Part shown: positions 6,839 to 16,200 of the stretch, piece after piece | Position numbering within the stretch: the first letter of the stretch is position 1 | Layout of the letters: each line of letters begins with the position of its first letter | Assembly: GCA_963837265.1 (NCBI GenBank) | Contig: CAWIMQ010000006.1 | Location: 777,406 to 841,405, forward strand | Source: DATBLE01 sp963837265 | GTDB taxonomy: Bacteria > Actinomycetota > Thermoleophilia > Gaiellales > Gaiellaceae | Reading direction: 5' to 3' | Length of the DNA stretch: 64,000 nt | Program-made: the position numbers and the translations under genes | Notes under the pieces: generated by a model | Database searches by the model: none | Seen by the model: only the letters and a program-made list of their open reading frames with translations | What the model was told of the DNA's origin: nothing

Positions 6839-9800
6839 CTACAGCACCGCGGCCTCGCCGAGGAGCGCCTTCACCTCGGCGTAGAAGTCGGGCACCGGGG
6901 CGACGCGGTAGTCGGGGCCGAACTCGAGCGTGCGCGGGCCCTCCGAGGTCTCGAGCGCGAGGACCACCTTCGCCTCTCCGGGGAACTCGCGGACGACTTG
7001 GCCGAGCTCGCGCAGCGCCCCGGCCGGGGCCTTGCGCGCGTCCACCTTCAGCCGCACCTCCGACGGGGGGACGTAGGCCTCGAACTCGGCCACCTCGATC
7101 GCGATCAGCTTCGATTCCCCCTCCTTGTGGTCGACCCGACCCTTGAGAACGAGCACGCGGTCGGGCTCGCACAGCTCCCGCGCGACGGCGTACACGGAAT
7201 TGAAGACGACCGCCTCCGTGCTGCCGGTGAGATCGTCGAGACGCAGGAAGACCATCGGGTCGCCCTTCTTCGTCGTCAGCTGCTTCACCGCCGAGACGAT
7301 GCCGCCGACGGTGACGACCTCGCCGTCCCGGCAACGCTCGAGGTCGGCGAGGGCACGGTCGGTCTTGCGGCGGAGCTGGTCGCCGAGGCCGGCGAGCGGG
7401 TGCTCGCTGACCCACAGGCCCAGCGTCTCCTTCTCGAGGCGGAGCAGCTCGCTCTTCTCGTACTCGCCCTCGGAGATGGGCGGTTGGTGCCGGTGCCTCT
7501 CCCGATCGCTTTCGCCCTCGGCGAAAGCGATGTCGAAGATGGAGCCCTGCCCGGCGATCCGGTCGGCCTGCTCGCGTCCGCCCCAGGAGAGCGCCTGGTC
7601 GAGCACGTCGACCATCCCCCTGCGCGGCGCGCCGGTCGAGTCGAGCGCGCCTGCCTTGACGAGCGACTCGAGCGCGCGCTTGTTCACCACCTGCGGGTCG
7701 ACCCGCTCGGTGAACTTCCAGATCGACGCGAACGGCCCGCCCTCCTCGCGGGCGGCGACGATCGCCCGGCACGCGGCCTCGCCCACGTTCTTGACCGCGT
7801 TCAGCCCGAACCGGATCTTCTCGTCGACGACCGCGAAGTCGACCTGCGATGCGTTCACGTCAGGCGGCAGCACCTCGATCCCCAGCTCGTGGCAGGCGTT
7901 GACGTAGAAGGGCACCCGGTCCTTCGTGTTCATCACCGAGGAGATGAGCGCCGCCATGTACTCGTGTGGGTGGTTCGCCCGCAGCCAGGCCGTGCGATAG
8001 GCGATCAGCGCGTAGCAGGCCGCGTGCGCCTTGTTGAATGAGTAGTCCTGCGACTGCTCCATGTCCTTCCAGAGCTGCTGGGCGACCGCGGGCGCGGTGC
8101 CGGTGGCGGCGCAGCCCTCGAGGAACTTCCCTTTCAGCGACGCCATCAGCGAGTGGATCTTCTTGCCGATCGCCTTGCGCAGCGTCTCCGCCTCCGCCGG
8201 GGTGAAGCCGGCGAGCTGCTTCGCGATCTGCATGTACTGCTCCTGGTAGATGCAGATCCCGTACGAGCCGCCCGTGATCGCCTCCAGGCGCGGGTCGATG
8301 TAGCTGACCGCCTCCTGGCCGTTCTTGCGCCGGGCGTACACGGGGATGTACGACATCGGCCCGGGGCGGTAGAGCGCGACGAGCGCGACCAGATCCTCGA
8401 ACTCGGTCGGCTTCACCTGCCGGAGCGCGTCGCGCATCCCCGACGACTCGAACTGGAAGACCCCGACAGCGTCTCCCCGGGCGAGCATCTCGTAGGTCTT
8501 CGCGTCCTCGAGCAGGATGCCGTCGAGTGAGACGCCGGGGATCAGCCGCAGCGCCTCGTCGATCACGTCCAGGTTGCGCAGGCCGAGGAAGTCGATCTTC
8601 AGCAGGCCGAGGTCGACGACGTCCCACATTCCGAGCTGTGTGACCACCTCCTGGTCGGCGCCCTTCTGCTGCACGGGGACGATGTCGGTCAGCGGCCGGT
8701 CGGCGATGACCACGCCGGCGGCGTGGATCGAGTCGGCGCGCACGAGACCTTCGAGCGGCTTCGCCAGGTCGACGATCTCCCTGACCAGCGGGTCGGCGTC
8801 GTAGGCGGCACGCAGCTCCTGCCCCGGCTTGAGGCTCTCGTCCAGGTAGACCTTCGGTCCCTCGGGGATCAGCTTCGCGATCCGGTCGACGGTCCCGTAG
8901 GGCACCTCGAGCACGCGCCCGGCGTCGCGGACGGCGGCGCGGGCCATCATCGTCGAGAAGGTGATGATCTGCGCGACGCGGTCGCGGCCGTACTTCTCGG
9001 CGACGTAGTTGATCACCCGGTCCCGGCCCGCGACCGAGAAGTCGATATCCATGTCGGGCAGGTCCTTGCGGGCCGGGTTGAGGAACCGCTCGAAGAGAAG
9101 GCCGTAGCGCATCGGGTCGACGTCGGTGATCGCGAGACAGTAGGCGGCGAGCGAGCCTGCCGCGGAGCCGCGGCCCGGGCCGACCTGGATGCCGTGCGTC
9201 TTGGCGAAGTGGACGAAGTCCCAGACGATCAGGAAGTAGTCGGCGAAGCCCATCTCGCGGATCGTCTTGAGCTCGAACTGGAGCCGCTCCCGGAGCTCGG
9301 GCGTCACCTGCCCGTAGCGGCGCGCGAGCCCCGCCTCGCACAGCCCGGCGAGATGCTCGAACGCGTCGCCGCCGTCCGGCACCGGGTACTTCGGCAGCAG
9401 GATCCGGCCGAGCTCGAGCTCGACGTTGCAGCGCTCGGCGATCTCGAGCGTTCTGCGCACCGCGTCCGGGTAGGCGGCGAAGTCGGCGGCCATCTCGGCG
9501 GGCGTCTTGAAGTAGAACTGGTCGGTGTCGAACCGCCAGTGGTGCGGGTTCTTCAGCGAGTCGCCCGACTGGATGCAGAGCAGCGCCTCGTGCGCGCGGG
9601 CGTCCTCGTGCATCAGGTAGTGGACGTCCCCGGTGGCGACGAGGGGCAGGCCGGTCGCCTCCGCGAGCCTCGCGAGCTGCGGGTTGATCCGCTGTTGCGC
9701 CTCGAGGCCCGCGTTCTGGATCTCGACGTAGGTGGCGTCGCTGCCGAAGACCTGGACGAGGCGGTCGAGGTCGGCGGCCGCGTCCTGCGGCCGCGACTCC

Positions 9801-10234
9801 TCGAGTGCCTTCGCCACCCGGCCGGAGAGGCAGCCGGAGAGGACCACGAGCCCCTGCGCGTGGCGCTCGAGCAGCTCCCAGTCGACCCGCGGCTTGTAGT
9901 AGTAGCCCTCCAGGTAGCCGAGCGAGGAGAGCTTGATCAGGTTGGCGTAGCCCTCGTTCGACTCTGCGAGGACGGTCAGGTGGGCATACCCCTTCTCGGA
10001 CCGGCGGCGATCGTCGCAGACGTAGAGCTCGCAGCCGACGATCGGCTTCAGCCCGTGACCCCGGGCCTCCCTGTGCAGCTCGACCGCGCCGGCGAGCGAG
10101 CCGTGGTCGGTGAGGGCGACCGCCGGCATGTCGAGCTCTGCGGCCCGGGCGGCGAGAGCCGGTATGCGGCACGCCCCGTCCAGGATCGAGTACTCCGAGT
10201 GGACGTGGAGATGGACGAAGGGCGCCTCGGACAC
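6839..10234 (-). CDS. dnaE: DNA polymerase III subunit alpha
   Basis: The 1131-residue product is the catalytic subunit of the replicative polymerase. An N-terminal PHP domain opens with HLHVHSEYSILDGA. The palm contains LPDMDIDFSVAGRDRV with two catalytic aspartates and LLKIDFLGLRNLDVID with the third. The tau/clamp-binding region, helix-hairpin-helix and a C-terminal OB fold (VTVGGIVSAVKQLTTKKGDP) follow. Length fits DnaE1. GTG 10234 has no Shine-Dalgarno sequence but a TACGAT hexamer 9 nt upstream. It is transcribed alone and ends against the tandem-repeat array. Confidence 0.97.
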   Translation of the reverse strand: MSEAPFVHLHVHSEYSILDGACRIPALAARAAELDMPAVALTDHGSLAGAVELHREARGHGLKPIVGCELYVCDDRRRSEKGYAHLTVLAESNEGYANLIKLSSLGYLEGYYYKPRVDWELLERHAQGLVVLSGCLSGRVAKALEESRPQDAAADLDRLVQVFGSDATYVEIQNAGLEAQQRINPQLARLAEATGLPLVATGDVHYLMHEDARAHEALLCIQSGDSLKNPHHWRFDTDQFYFKTPAEMAADFAAYPDAVRRTLEIAERCNVELELGRILLPKYPVPDGGDAFEHLAGLCEAGLARRYGQVTPELRERLQFELKTIREMGFADYFLIVWDFVHFAKTHGIQVGPGRGSAAGSLAAYCLAITDVDPMRYGLLFERFLNPARKDLPDMDIDFSVAGRDRVINYVAEKYGRDRVAQIITFSTMMARAAVRDAGRVLEVPYGTVDRIAKLIPEGPKVYLDESLKPGQELRAAYDADPLVREIVDLAKPLEGLVRADSIHAAGVVIADRPLTDIVPVQQKGADQEVVTQLGMWDVVDLGLLKIDFLGLRNLDVIDEALRLIPGVSLDGILLEDAKTYEMLARGDAVGVFQFESSGMRDALRQVKPTEFEDLVALVALYRPGPMSYIPVYARRKNGQEAVSYIDPRLEAITGGSYGICIYQEQYMQIAKQLAGFTPAEAETLRKAIGKKIHSLMASLKGKFLEGCAATGTAPAVAQQLWKDMEQSQDYSFNKAHAACYALIAYRTAWLRANHPHEYMAALISSVMNTKDRVPFYVNACHELGIEVLPPDVNASQVDFAVVDEKIRFGLNAVKNVGEAACRAIVAAREEGGPFASIWKFTERVDPQVVNKRALESLVKAGALDSTGAPRRGMVDVLDQALSWGGREQADRIAGQGSIFDIAFAEGESDRERHRHQPPISEGEYEKSELLRLEKETLGLWVSEHPLAGLGDQLRRKTDRALADLERCRDGEVVTVGGIVSAVKQLTTKKGDPMVFLRLDDLTGSTEAVVFNSVYAVARELCEPDRVLVLKGRVDHKEGESKLIAIEVAEFEAYVPPSEVRLKVDARKAPAGALRELGQVVREFPGEAKVVLALETSEGPRTLEFGPDYRVAPVPDFYAEVKALLGEAAVL

Positions 10235-10243
10235 CGGAGGGCC

Positions 10244-10249
10244 ATCGTA
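10244..10249 (-). promoter_or_regulatory. Candidate -10 element of dnaE
   Basis: On the minus strand TACGAT precedes the GTG start at 10234 by 9 nt, with no ribosome site in between. Confidence 0.4.
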
Positions 10250-10411
10250 CTACCGGGTCAGGACCGCACCTTTGGCGGCTCGGGGAGGACCGCAGGCGGG
10301 CCGGCCGGGTCGCGGACGGTGGCCGCGAGCACCGGGTGGGCTGGATCGCGCATCGGAGGAGTGCGGGTCGAGCACAGGCCACGTGAGCTGACCCCCCGCG
10401 GTTTCGGTCGC

Positions 10412-10861
10412 TCAGGACCGACCGAAGAGGCCCGTCAGCTCGGCGGTCTCGAGCACGTGCCCGTCGATCGCGCGGTCGAAGCTGAGCCGCCGGTCGCTCG
10501 AGCCGAGGCCGGGCTCGGCGTCGAGAGCGAAGAGGCGGAAGACGTAGCGGTGTGGCGTTCCGGGCGGCGGGCACGGACCGCGGTAGCCGGGGGCGCCGAA
10601 GTCGTTGCGGCCCTCCGCGGGCGCGGGCCGGCCCTCGGCGAGCACGCCGGCCTCCGGCTCCAGCCCCCACGCCAGCCAGTGCGTGAAGGGGTGGCGGCCC
10701 GCGTCCGGATCGTCGACGCAGAGCGCGAGCGAGACGGTCCCCGCGGGCGGCCGCGTCCACTCGAGCGGCGGCGAGAGGTCGTCGCCGTCGCAGGTGTGCC
10801 GCGCCGGGATCGGCTCGCCGCTCTCGAAGGCAGGGCTCGTCAGCTCCAGCACCCGGTGCAT
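10412..10861 (-). CDS. YbhB/YbcL-type PEBP (Raf-kinase-inhibitor-like) protein
   Basis: The 149-residue product has the phosphatidylethanolamine-binding-protein signatures: FESGEPIPARHTCDGDDLSP, then LALCVDDPDAGRHPFTHWLAW with the conserved DPD and H-x-x-W pocket residues, and GYRGPCPPPGTPHRYVFRLFALD. ATG 10861 has an excellent ribosome site (AGGGGAGG, 4 nt). The bacterial family is cytoplasmic or periplasmic and of unclear function; no signal peptide is visible here. The following 177 nt to dnaE contain only the dnaE -10 candidate. Confidence 0.9.
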   Translation of the reverse strand: MHRVLELTSPAFESGEPIPARHTCDGDDLSPPLEWTRPPAGTVSLALCVDDPDAGRHPFTHWLAWGLEPEAGVLAEGRPAPAEGRNDFGAPGYRGPCPPPGTPHRYVFRLFALDAEPGLGSSDRRLSFDRAIDGHVLETAELTGLFGRS

Positions 10862-11008
10862 GGTGCCTCCCCTGTGAAGAAGGTCGCCGCTCGGGGAGCG
10901 GGTCGGGACCGGCGGAGCCGCGACACACCGCAACCCGGCGCCGGAAACAGGGCCCGGGCCGGCTCGGGCTGCCGCGCAACCGGTACGAGTCCTGCTGCGC
11001 GAAGGATT

Positions 11009-11230
11009 TTAGTCGGGCGCCCCGTCCTCCGGGGCACTCTTCTTCTTGCGCCAGAAGAAGATCGCACCGCCGAGAGCGGCCAGGCCCGCGGCCAGACCGA
11101 CCGCCGGCTTGTTCGGCTTCCCGCCCTCGATCGCGGGGACGGCTTCCTTCGCCTTCTTCCGCGCCACGCGCTTGCCGACGTTCCATGTCAGCCAGCCGAG
11201 CACGGCGTTCCGCTTGTTGACGATTCCCAT
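11009..11230 (-). CDS. Small single-pass membrane protein of unknown function, 73 aa
   Basis: ATG 11230 follows AAGGAGAG at 4 nt. The product starts MGIVNKRNAVLGWLTWNVGK, continues with a Lys/Arg-rich stretch (RVARKKAKEA), and has one transmembrane segment (AVGLAAGLAALGGAIFFW) before a short KKK tail. It lies 13 nt downstream of lpdA on the same strand and is probably co-transcribed with it. I do not recognise the family; similar short membrane proteins are frequent in Actinobacteria. Confidence 0.75.
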   Translation of the reverse strand: MGIVNKRNAVLGWLTWNVGKRVARKKAKEAVPAIEGGKPNKPAVGLAAGLAALGGAIFFWRKKKSAPEDGAPD

Positions 11231-11243
11231 CGTCTCTCCTTCC

Positions 11244-12665
11244 TCAGGCCGTCGCCGGAGCCTTCCGCTTCGGCGGGAGATGGATGGCACGGCCGAGCGC
11301 GACCAGGCCCGCCTCCTTGATCGCCTCGGACAGCGTCGGGTGCGGTGCCATCCCGTCGGCGACCGTCTCCACGGTCGCCTCGGCATCGAGCGCGACGACG
11401 CCCGCCTCGATCATGTCGGTGACGTGGGGGCCGACCATGACGAGGCCGAGCAGCTCGCCGTAGCGGGTCTCGTGGATCGACTTCACCCAACCGGCGGTCT
11501 CCGCCTGCATCACCGCCCGCGCGTTCGCCACCCACGGGAACACGCCGACCGCGACGTGGTCGCCGTGCTGCTCACGCGCCTGCGCCTCCGTCAGCCCGAC
11601 CGCCGCCACCTCCGGATCGGTGTAGATCGGCCGCGGGACGCCGCGCGCCTCCACGACGGCGTCGTGACCGCACGCGTTCTCCGCCGCGACCTCGCCCTCG
11701 CGGAACGCGGTGTGGGCGAGCTGCCAGTAGCCGGCACAATCGCCGACCGCGTAGACGTGCGGCACGGTCGTCCGGCGGTGCTCGTCGGCGACGATCCCGG
11801 TCCGCCGGTCGAGCTCGACGCCGATCTCCTCGAGGCCGAGCCCCTCGACGAGGGGCGCCCGGCCGACGGAGACGAGCATCAGGTCGCACTCGACCGTCTC
11901 GGCCGTGTCCGTTTCGGGCGTGCCGAAGTGGACGGTGAGGGTGCCGTCCCGCTCCTCCACCTTCGTGCACTGCTTCCCCAGGTGGAGCGCGATCCCGCGC
12001 TTGCCGAACTGCTTCTCGAGCTCCCGGGAGGCGTCCTCGTCCTCCATCGGGATCAGATGAGGCAGCATCTCGACGATCGTCACCTCGGAGCCGAAGCGCG
12101 CGAGGATCGAGGCGAACTCGCAGCCGATGATCCCGCCGCCGAGCACGACCAGCCGCTTCGGCACCGTCTCCTGCGCGAGGAGGCCGGTCGAGTCGACGCA
12201 GAGCGGCGAGTCGAGCCCCTCGATCGGCGGGCGCATCGGAAACGAGCCGGTGGCGACGATCGCGCTCCCGAACGTCACGTCCTCGCCGCCCTCGACCGCG
12301 ATCGTGTTCGCATCCGTGAACCGGCCGACCCCCTTCACCCACTCGACCCCGTTCGCCTTGAACAGGCCGGCGACACCCTGGGTCATCTGCCTGACGACGG
12401 CCGCCTTCCACTGATTCGCGGTCGCGAAGTCGAGCCTGGGCGGACCGACCTCGACGCCAAGCTTCGCAAAGGTCTCCTGGGCCTCCTTCAGGAAGAACGC
12501 CGTCTGCACCCAGGCCTTCGTCGGGATGCAGCCGACGCGCAGGCAGGTGCCGCCCAGCTCCGGCTCCTGCTCGACGCAGACGGCGCGGGCGCCGAGCTGC
12601 GCGGCGCGAATCGCGGCCGTGTAGCCGCCGGGACCGCCCCCGAGGACGGCGACGTCACAGTCCAT
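11244..12665 (-). CDS. lpdA: Dihydrolipoyl dehydrogenase (E3)
   Basis: The 473-residue flavoprotein reoxidises the lipoyl group of 2-oxo acid dehydrogenase complexes with NAD+. Residues 8-25 hold the FAD dinucleotide fold (LGGGPGGYTAAIRAAQLG). The redox disulfide is Cys41/Cys46 in GGTCLRVGCIPTK, the NAD-binding GGGIIGCEFASILARFG lies near residue 175, YAVGDC contacts FAD, and APHPTLSEA supplies the catalytic His-Pro. Start ATG 12665 is supported by TAGGAT 6 nt upstream, with no ribosome site. The E1/E2 genes lie at 28-31.3 kb and lack their own E3, so this is the likely partner. Confidence 0.94.
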   Translation of the reverse strand: MDCDVAVLGGGPGGYTAAIRAAQLGARAVCVEQEPELGGTCLRVGCIPTKAWVQTAFFLKEAQETFAKLGVEVGPPRLDFATANQWKAAVVRQMTQGVAGLFKANGVEWVKGVGRFTDANTIAVEGGEDVTFGSAIVATGSFPMRPPIEGLDSPLCVDSTGLLAQETVPKRLVVLGGGIIGCEFASILARFGSEVTIVEMLPHLIPMEDEDASRELEKQFGKRGIALHLGKQCTKVEERDGTLTVHFGTPETDTAETVECDLMLVSVGRAPLVEGLGLEEIGVELDRRTGIVADEHRRTTVPHVYAVGDCAGYWQLAHTAFREGEVAAENACGHDAVVEARGVPRPIYTDPEVAAVGLTEAQAREQHGDHVAVGVFPWVANARAVMQAETAGWVKSIHETRYGELLGLVMVGPHVTDMIEAGVVALDAEATVETVADGMAPHPTLSEAIKEAGLVALGRAIHLPPKRKAPATA

Positions 12666-12671
12666 GCCTCG

Positions 12672-12677
12672 ATCCTA
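12672..12677 (-). promoter_or_regulatory. Candidate -10 element of lpdA
   Basis: TAGGAT on the minus strand is exactly 6 nt from the lpdA ATG. There is no Shine-Dalgarno sequence, which points to leaderless transcription. Confidence 0.5.
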
Positions 12678-12688
12678 TCCGGGCATGC

Positions 12689-12694
12689 CAAGAT
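12689..12694 (+). promoter_or_regulatory. Candidate -10 element of the agmatinase-family gene
   Basis: CAAGAT lies 6 nt before GTG 12701. It sits 11 bp from the divergent lpdA -10 box. Confidence 0.3.
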
Positions 12695-12700
12695 CACGAC

Positions 12701-13255
12701 GTGATCGACCCGGTCGAGCGCTGGCGGCGCCTGGGCGACAAGCCCGACTACGCGGGCCTGCTCACCTTCGGCAGCCTGCCGTTCACGGAGGATCCTGCCG
12801 AGCTGGCCGGCGTGGACGTGGCGATCGTCGGCGCCCCGTTCGACGAATTCGTCTCCGACCGGCCCGGGGCCCGCTTCGGCCCGCGGGCGATCCGGGCGGC
12901 GAGCTGCCCACCCGGAGCTCACCTGGAGGCGAAGGTGGATGCGCTGCGCGAGCTCCGGGCGGTCGACTTCGGGGACGCGGCGGTCATCCCGGCCGATCCC
13001 GTCGCCAGCCACCGGGCGATCGAGGAGCTCGTCGGCCAGGTCGCCGACGCAGGTGCGATCCCGCTCGTGCTCGGCGGTGACCACTCGATCACCGAGCCGG
13101 AGGTGCGGGCGCTCGCCCGCCGGCACGGGCCGCTCGGGCTCCTCCACTTCGACGCGCACACGGATACCGGCCGCGAGGTCTTCGGCATCGAGCGCTCGCA
13201 CGGAACGGGGATGTTCCGGCTCGTCGAGGAAGGGTGCGTCGACCCGCAGCGCTAG
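12701..13255 (+). CDS. Agmatinase/arginase-family ureohydrolase, C-terminally truncated (probable pseudogene)
   Basis: The 184-residue product matches the N-terminal 60% of ureohydrolases (usually about 300 aa). It has VDVAIVGAPFDEFVSDRPGA, the metal-binding LGGDHSIT and the HFDAHTDT cluster, then SHGTGMFRLVEEGCVDPQR and a TAG. The C-terminal beta-alpha segment, with the SxDxDxxDP metal ligands and substrate loop, is absent, so half the binuclear manganese site is missing and activity is unlikely. The stop overlaps the stop of the oppositely oriented cyclase gene in the palindrome CTAG, suggesting that the cyclase array replaced the missing half. Start GTG 12701 is divergent from lpdA. Confidence 0.8.
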   Translation: MIDPVERWRRLGDKPDYAGLLTFGSLPFTEDPAELAGVDVAIVGAPFDEFVSDRPGARFGPRAIRAASCPPGAHLEAKVDALRELRAVDFGDAAVIPADPVASHRAIEELVGQVADAGAIPLVLGGDHSITEPEVRALARRHGPLGLLHFDAHTDTGREVFGIERSHGTGMFRLVEEGCVDPQR

Positions 13256-16200
13256 GCGCTGACGCTCTCGGCGGGGACGCTCGACGCGGCGCCGCAGCGC
13301 TCGAGCCAGGGCGTCGTCCCGAGGCGCTTGAAGATCTCGCTTGCCTCGGCCAGGCCGGGCTCGCCATCGGCCTCGAGCAGCGCGACCGCGCGCCAGAACG
13401 GGTTGCCGAGCGCGCCGAAGGCGTCCGCCGCAGTGTTGAACCCGGCCGCCTCCCCGTCAAGGCGCGCTCGAAAGCGGTGCGCCTGCGCGCTCAGGTACGG
13501 CGGCCGGAGGCCCCGCGGGATCGCGTCGAGCCTCCCGAGCAGCTCGCGGGCGCGGTCTTCCCGGCCGAGCGCGAGCGCGGCCTCGATCGCCTCGACGAAG
13601 CCCTGCTTGACGATCTGGTGACCGAACCCGAGGGTTTCGGCCACCGCGACCGCGGCCTCGCCGGCCTCGAGCGCGGCGGCGTGATCGCCCTCGGCCCGCC
13701 GCAGCACTGCGGTCGCACCCAGCCAGATCCCGTGCTCCTGCATGTCGGCGGACGTCTCGAGCCGCCCGAACAGCCCGTAGAGCCGGCGGGCCTGGTCCAG
13801 CCGGCCCCGGTGGATGTGGATCTCGAGGTCGGACGTGAGCAGGCTCAGGAACATCGCCCCGGAGCCGATCTGCTCGTCGGTGAGGTCTTCGAGGAGCGCG
13901 AGCGACTCGTCCCAGCGGCCGAGCATGTAGAGGGGATACGTCATCTCCGCGAGCAGGGACCACTCCCCCGCCCTGAGACCCCTCCGGCGAGACAGCTCGA
14001 GCGCCGGCTCGAGGTAGCCGAGCGCCTCGGCGTAGCGGTCGCGCCGGAACGAGCGGTCGGAGAGGTTGAGGTACGCCGCCGTCGCTTCCTCGTGGAGATC
14101 GTGCTTCAACGCGATCGCGAGGGCCCGCGTGAGGTAGGCGAAGGCCTCCTCCGGATGCCCTTTGCTCTCCGCGACGAACGCCCTCACCGAGAATGCCCGC
14201 GTCAGGGGCTCGGGCAGGCCCAGCGACTCGGCGACGTCGAGGGCGAGCTCGGCCCGTTCGTCTGCCCGCTGCAGATCGCCGGTGAACGCGTACCCCCCGG
14301 CCAGCCGCGCTGCGAGGACCGCAAGATCCTCGTCCGGCTCATCGCCGGAGATCACGTCGAACGCCCTCTCGGCCCGGGCGAGCGCCACGTCCAGACGCCC
14401 GAGGTGCGACTCGAGCTCGGCCAGCCGGCCGGCAACCCGGGCGGCGGTATGAGTCTCCCCTTCGGCCTCGTAGAGGCCCAGGGCCTCGCTCAGGAGCTCG
14501 ATCCCCCGCTCCGACCGGGCGGCGAGGTACGCGAGCCAGCCGGCGCGGTCGAGCAGGTCGCCACGCTCGAGCGGCGCGTCGGTCAGCCCCGCGGCCTGCT
14601 CCAGGTACCGCTGCGCCTCGCCCGGCGCGCCGAGCGATGCGGCGCGGTCGCCGGCGCGGACGAGCGTCTCGCGCGCCTTGTCTCTGATTTCGGCTGCGTC
14701 CGGTGCGTCCGGCGCCGCCTCGTTCGCGGACAGGTAGTGCGACGCGATCACCTCGACGAGCTCGTCCTCTTCCGCGTGCGCGGACTCGAGGTGGGCGGCC
14801 GCCGCGAGGTGCCGGGTGCGGCGCTCGCGCTTCGACAGCGTCTCGTAGGCGACGTGGCGGACGAGGTCCTGCAGGAAGCCGTACTGACCGTGCTCGGGCG
14901 AGCGCGGATCGGCCTGGACCGCGAGCACTTCCTTGCGCACCAGCGCTGCGAGGAGCGGCTGCAGCTCCCCCTCCGACCGTCCGCCGAGCGCCGCCAGGCC
15001 CGCCGGAGCGAACGTCTTGCCTAGCACGGCCCCGTCCTGGAGCACCCGACGCTCCTCGGATGAGAGACCGTCGAGCCGTGCGGCGATCAGAGCGTGCAGC
15101 GTCTCAGGGACCTCGAGTGTCCCGATATCCCCCACGGGCCGGTACACGGGCCCCTCCTGCACGAGGAGCCCGCGGTCGAGGAGCATCCTCACGGTCTCGA
15201 CGGCGTAGAGCGGAACGCCCTCGGCCCTGCCGAGGATCTGATCCCGTACGTCCTCCGGCAGTCCCGGCACGAGGCCACCGAGCAGCTCCTCCATCGCCGT
15301 CTGCGGCAACGGCTCGAGATACAGCGACGTGAAGTTGCGTTGAGCCGCCCCCCAGGTCGGCCTGCGCTCGGCGAGCTCCGGGCGGGCCAGCGTGATCACG
15401 TAGATCGGCGACGAGCGCGACCACTCGAGCAGGTACTCGACGAAGTCGAGCAGGCTCTCGTCCGCCCACTGCATGTCCTCGAACGCGAGCACCGTCGGGT
15501 AGACGTCCGCGAGCCGCTCGAAAAAGAGGCGCGAGGCTGCGAACAGGTCCTGCTTGTCGCCCACGTCACTCTCGGCCAGCCCCAGGAGCTGCGCGAGCCG
15601 CGGCTCGACGAAGCGCCGCTCGCCCGGGTCGGGCACGTGCTCGTCGACGGTCGCCCGCAGCTTCTCGAGCGCCGAGGCGGCACCCTCGTCCTCGACGATC
15701 CGGGCCCGCATCCGCACCATGTCCGCGAGCGCGCAGTAGGTGACACCCTCGCCGTACGCGAGGCAGCGGCCGCGGTGCCAGTACGTCAGCTGCGGCAGCC
15801 CGTCGAAGTACTTGTAGAACTCCCAGCCGAGCCGCGACTTGCCGATCCCCGCGATCCCGGTGACGGAGACGAGGTGGGGCTTGCCGCCCTCCGCGCAGGC
15901 GTGGAACAGGTCCTTGACCTGGCGGAGCTCGCGGTCGCGCCCGACGAACGGCGCCTCCAGGCCATGCGACTTCAGCGTCCCGCGCGCCCCGGAGACGACG
16001 CGAAGGGCCTTCCAGAGGAGGGTCAGGCCCTCCTTCCCCTTCAGCTCGTGCGAGTCTGCATCCTCGTAGGCCACCGTCTGCTCGGTCGCGCGACGGGTGG
16101 TCTCGCCGACCAGAACGGAGCCGGGGTCTGCGACGGACTGGATCCTCGACGCCGTGTTGACGAGGTCGCCGGCCACCATCCCCTGTCCCTCGGCGCCGAT

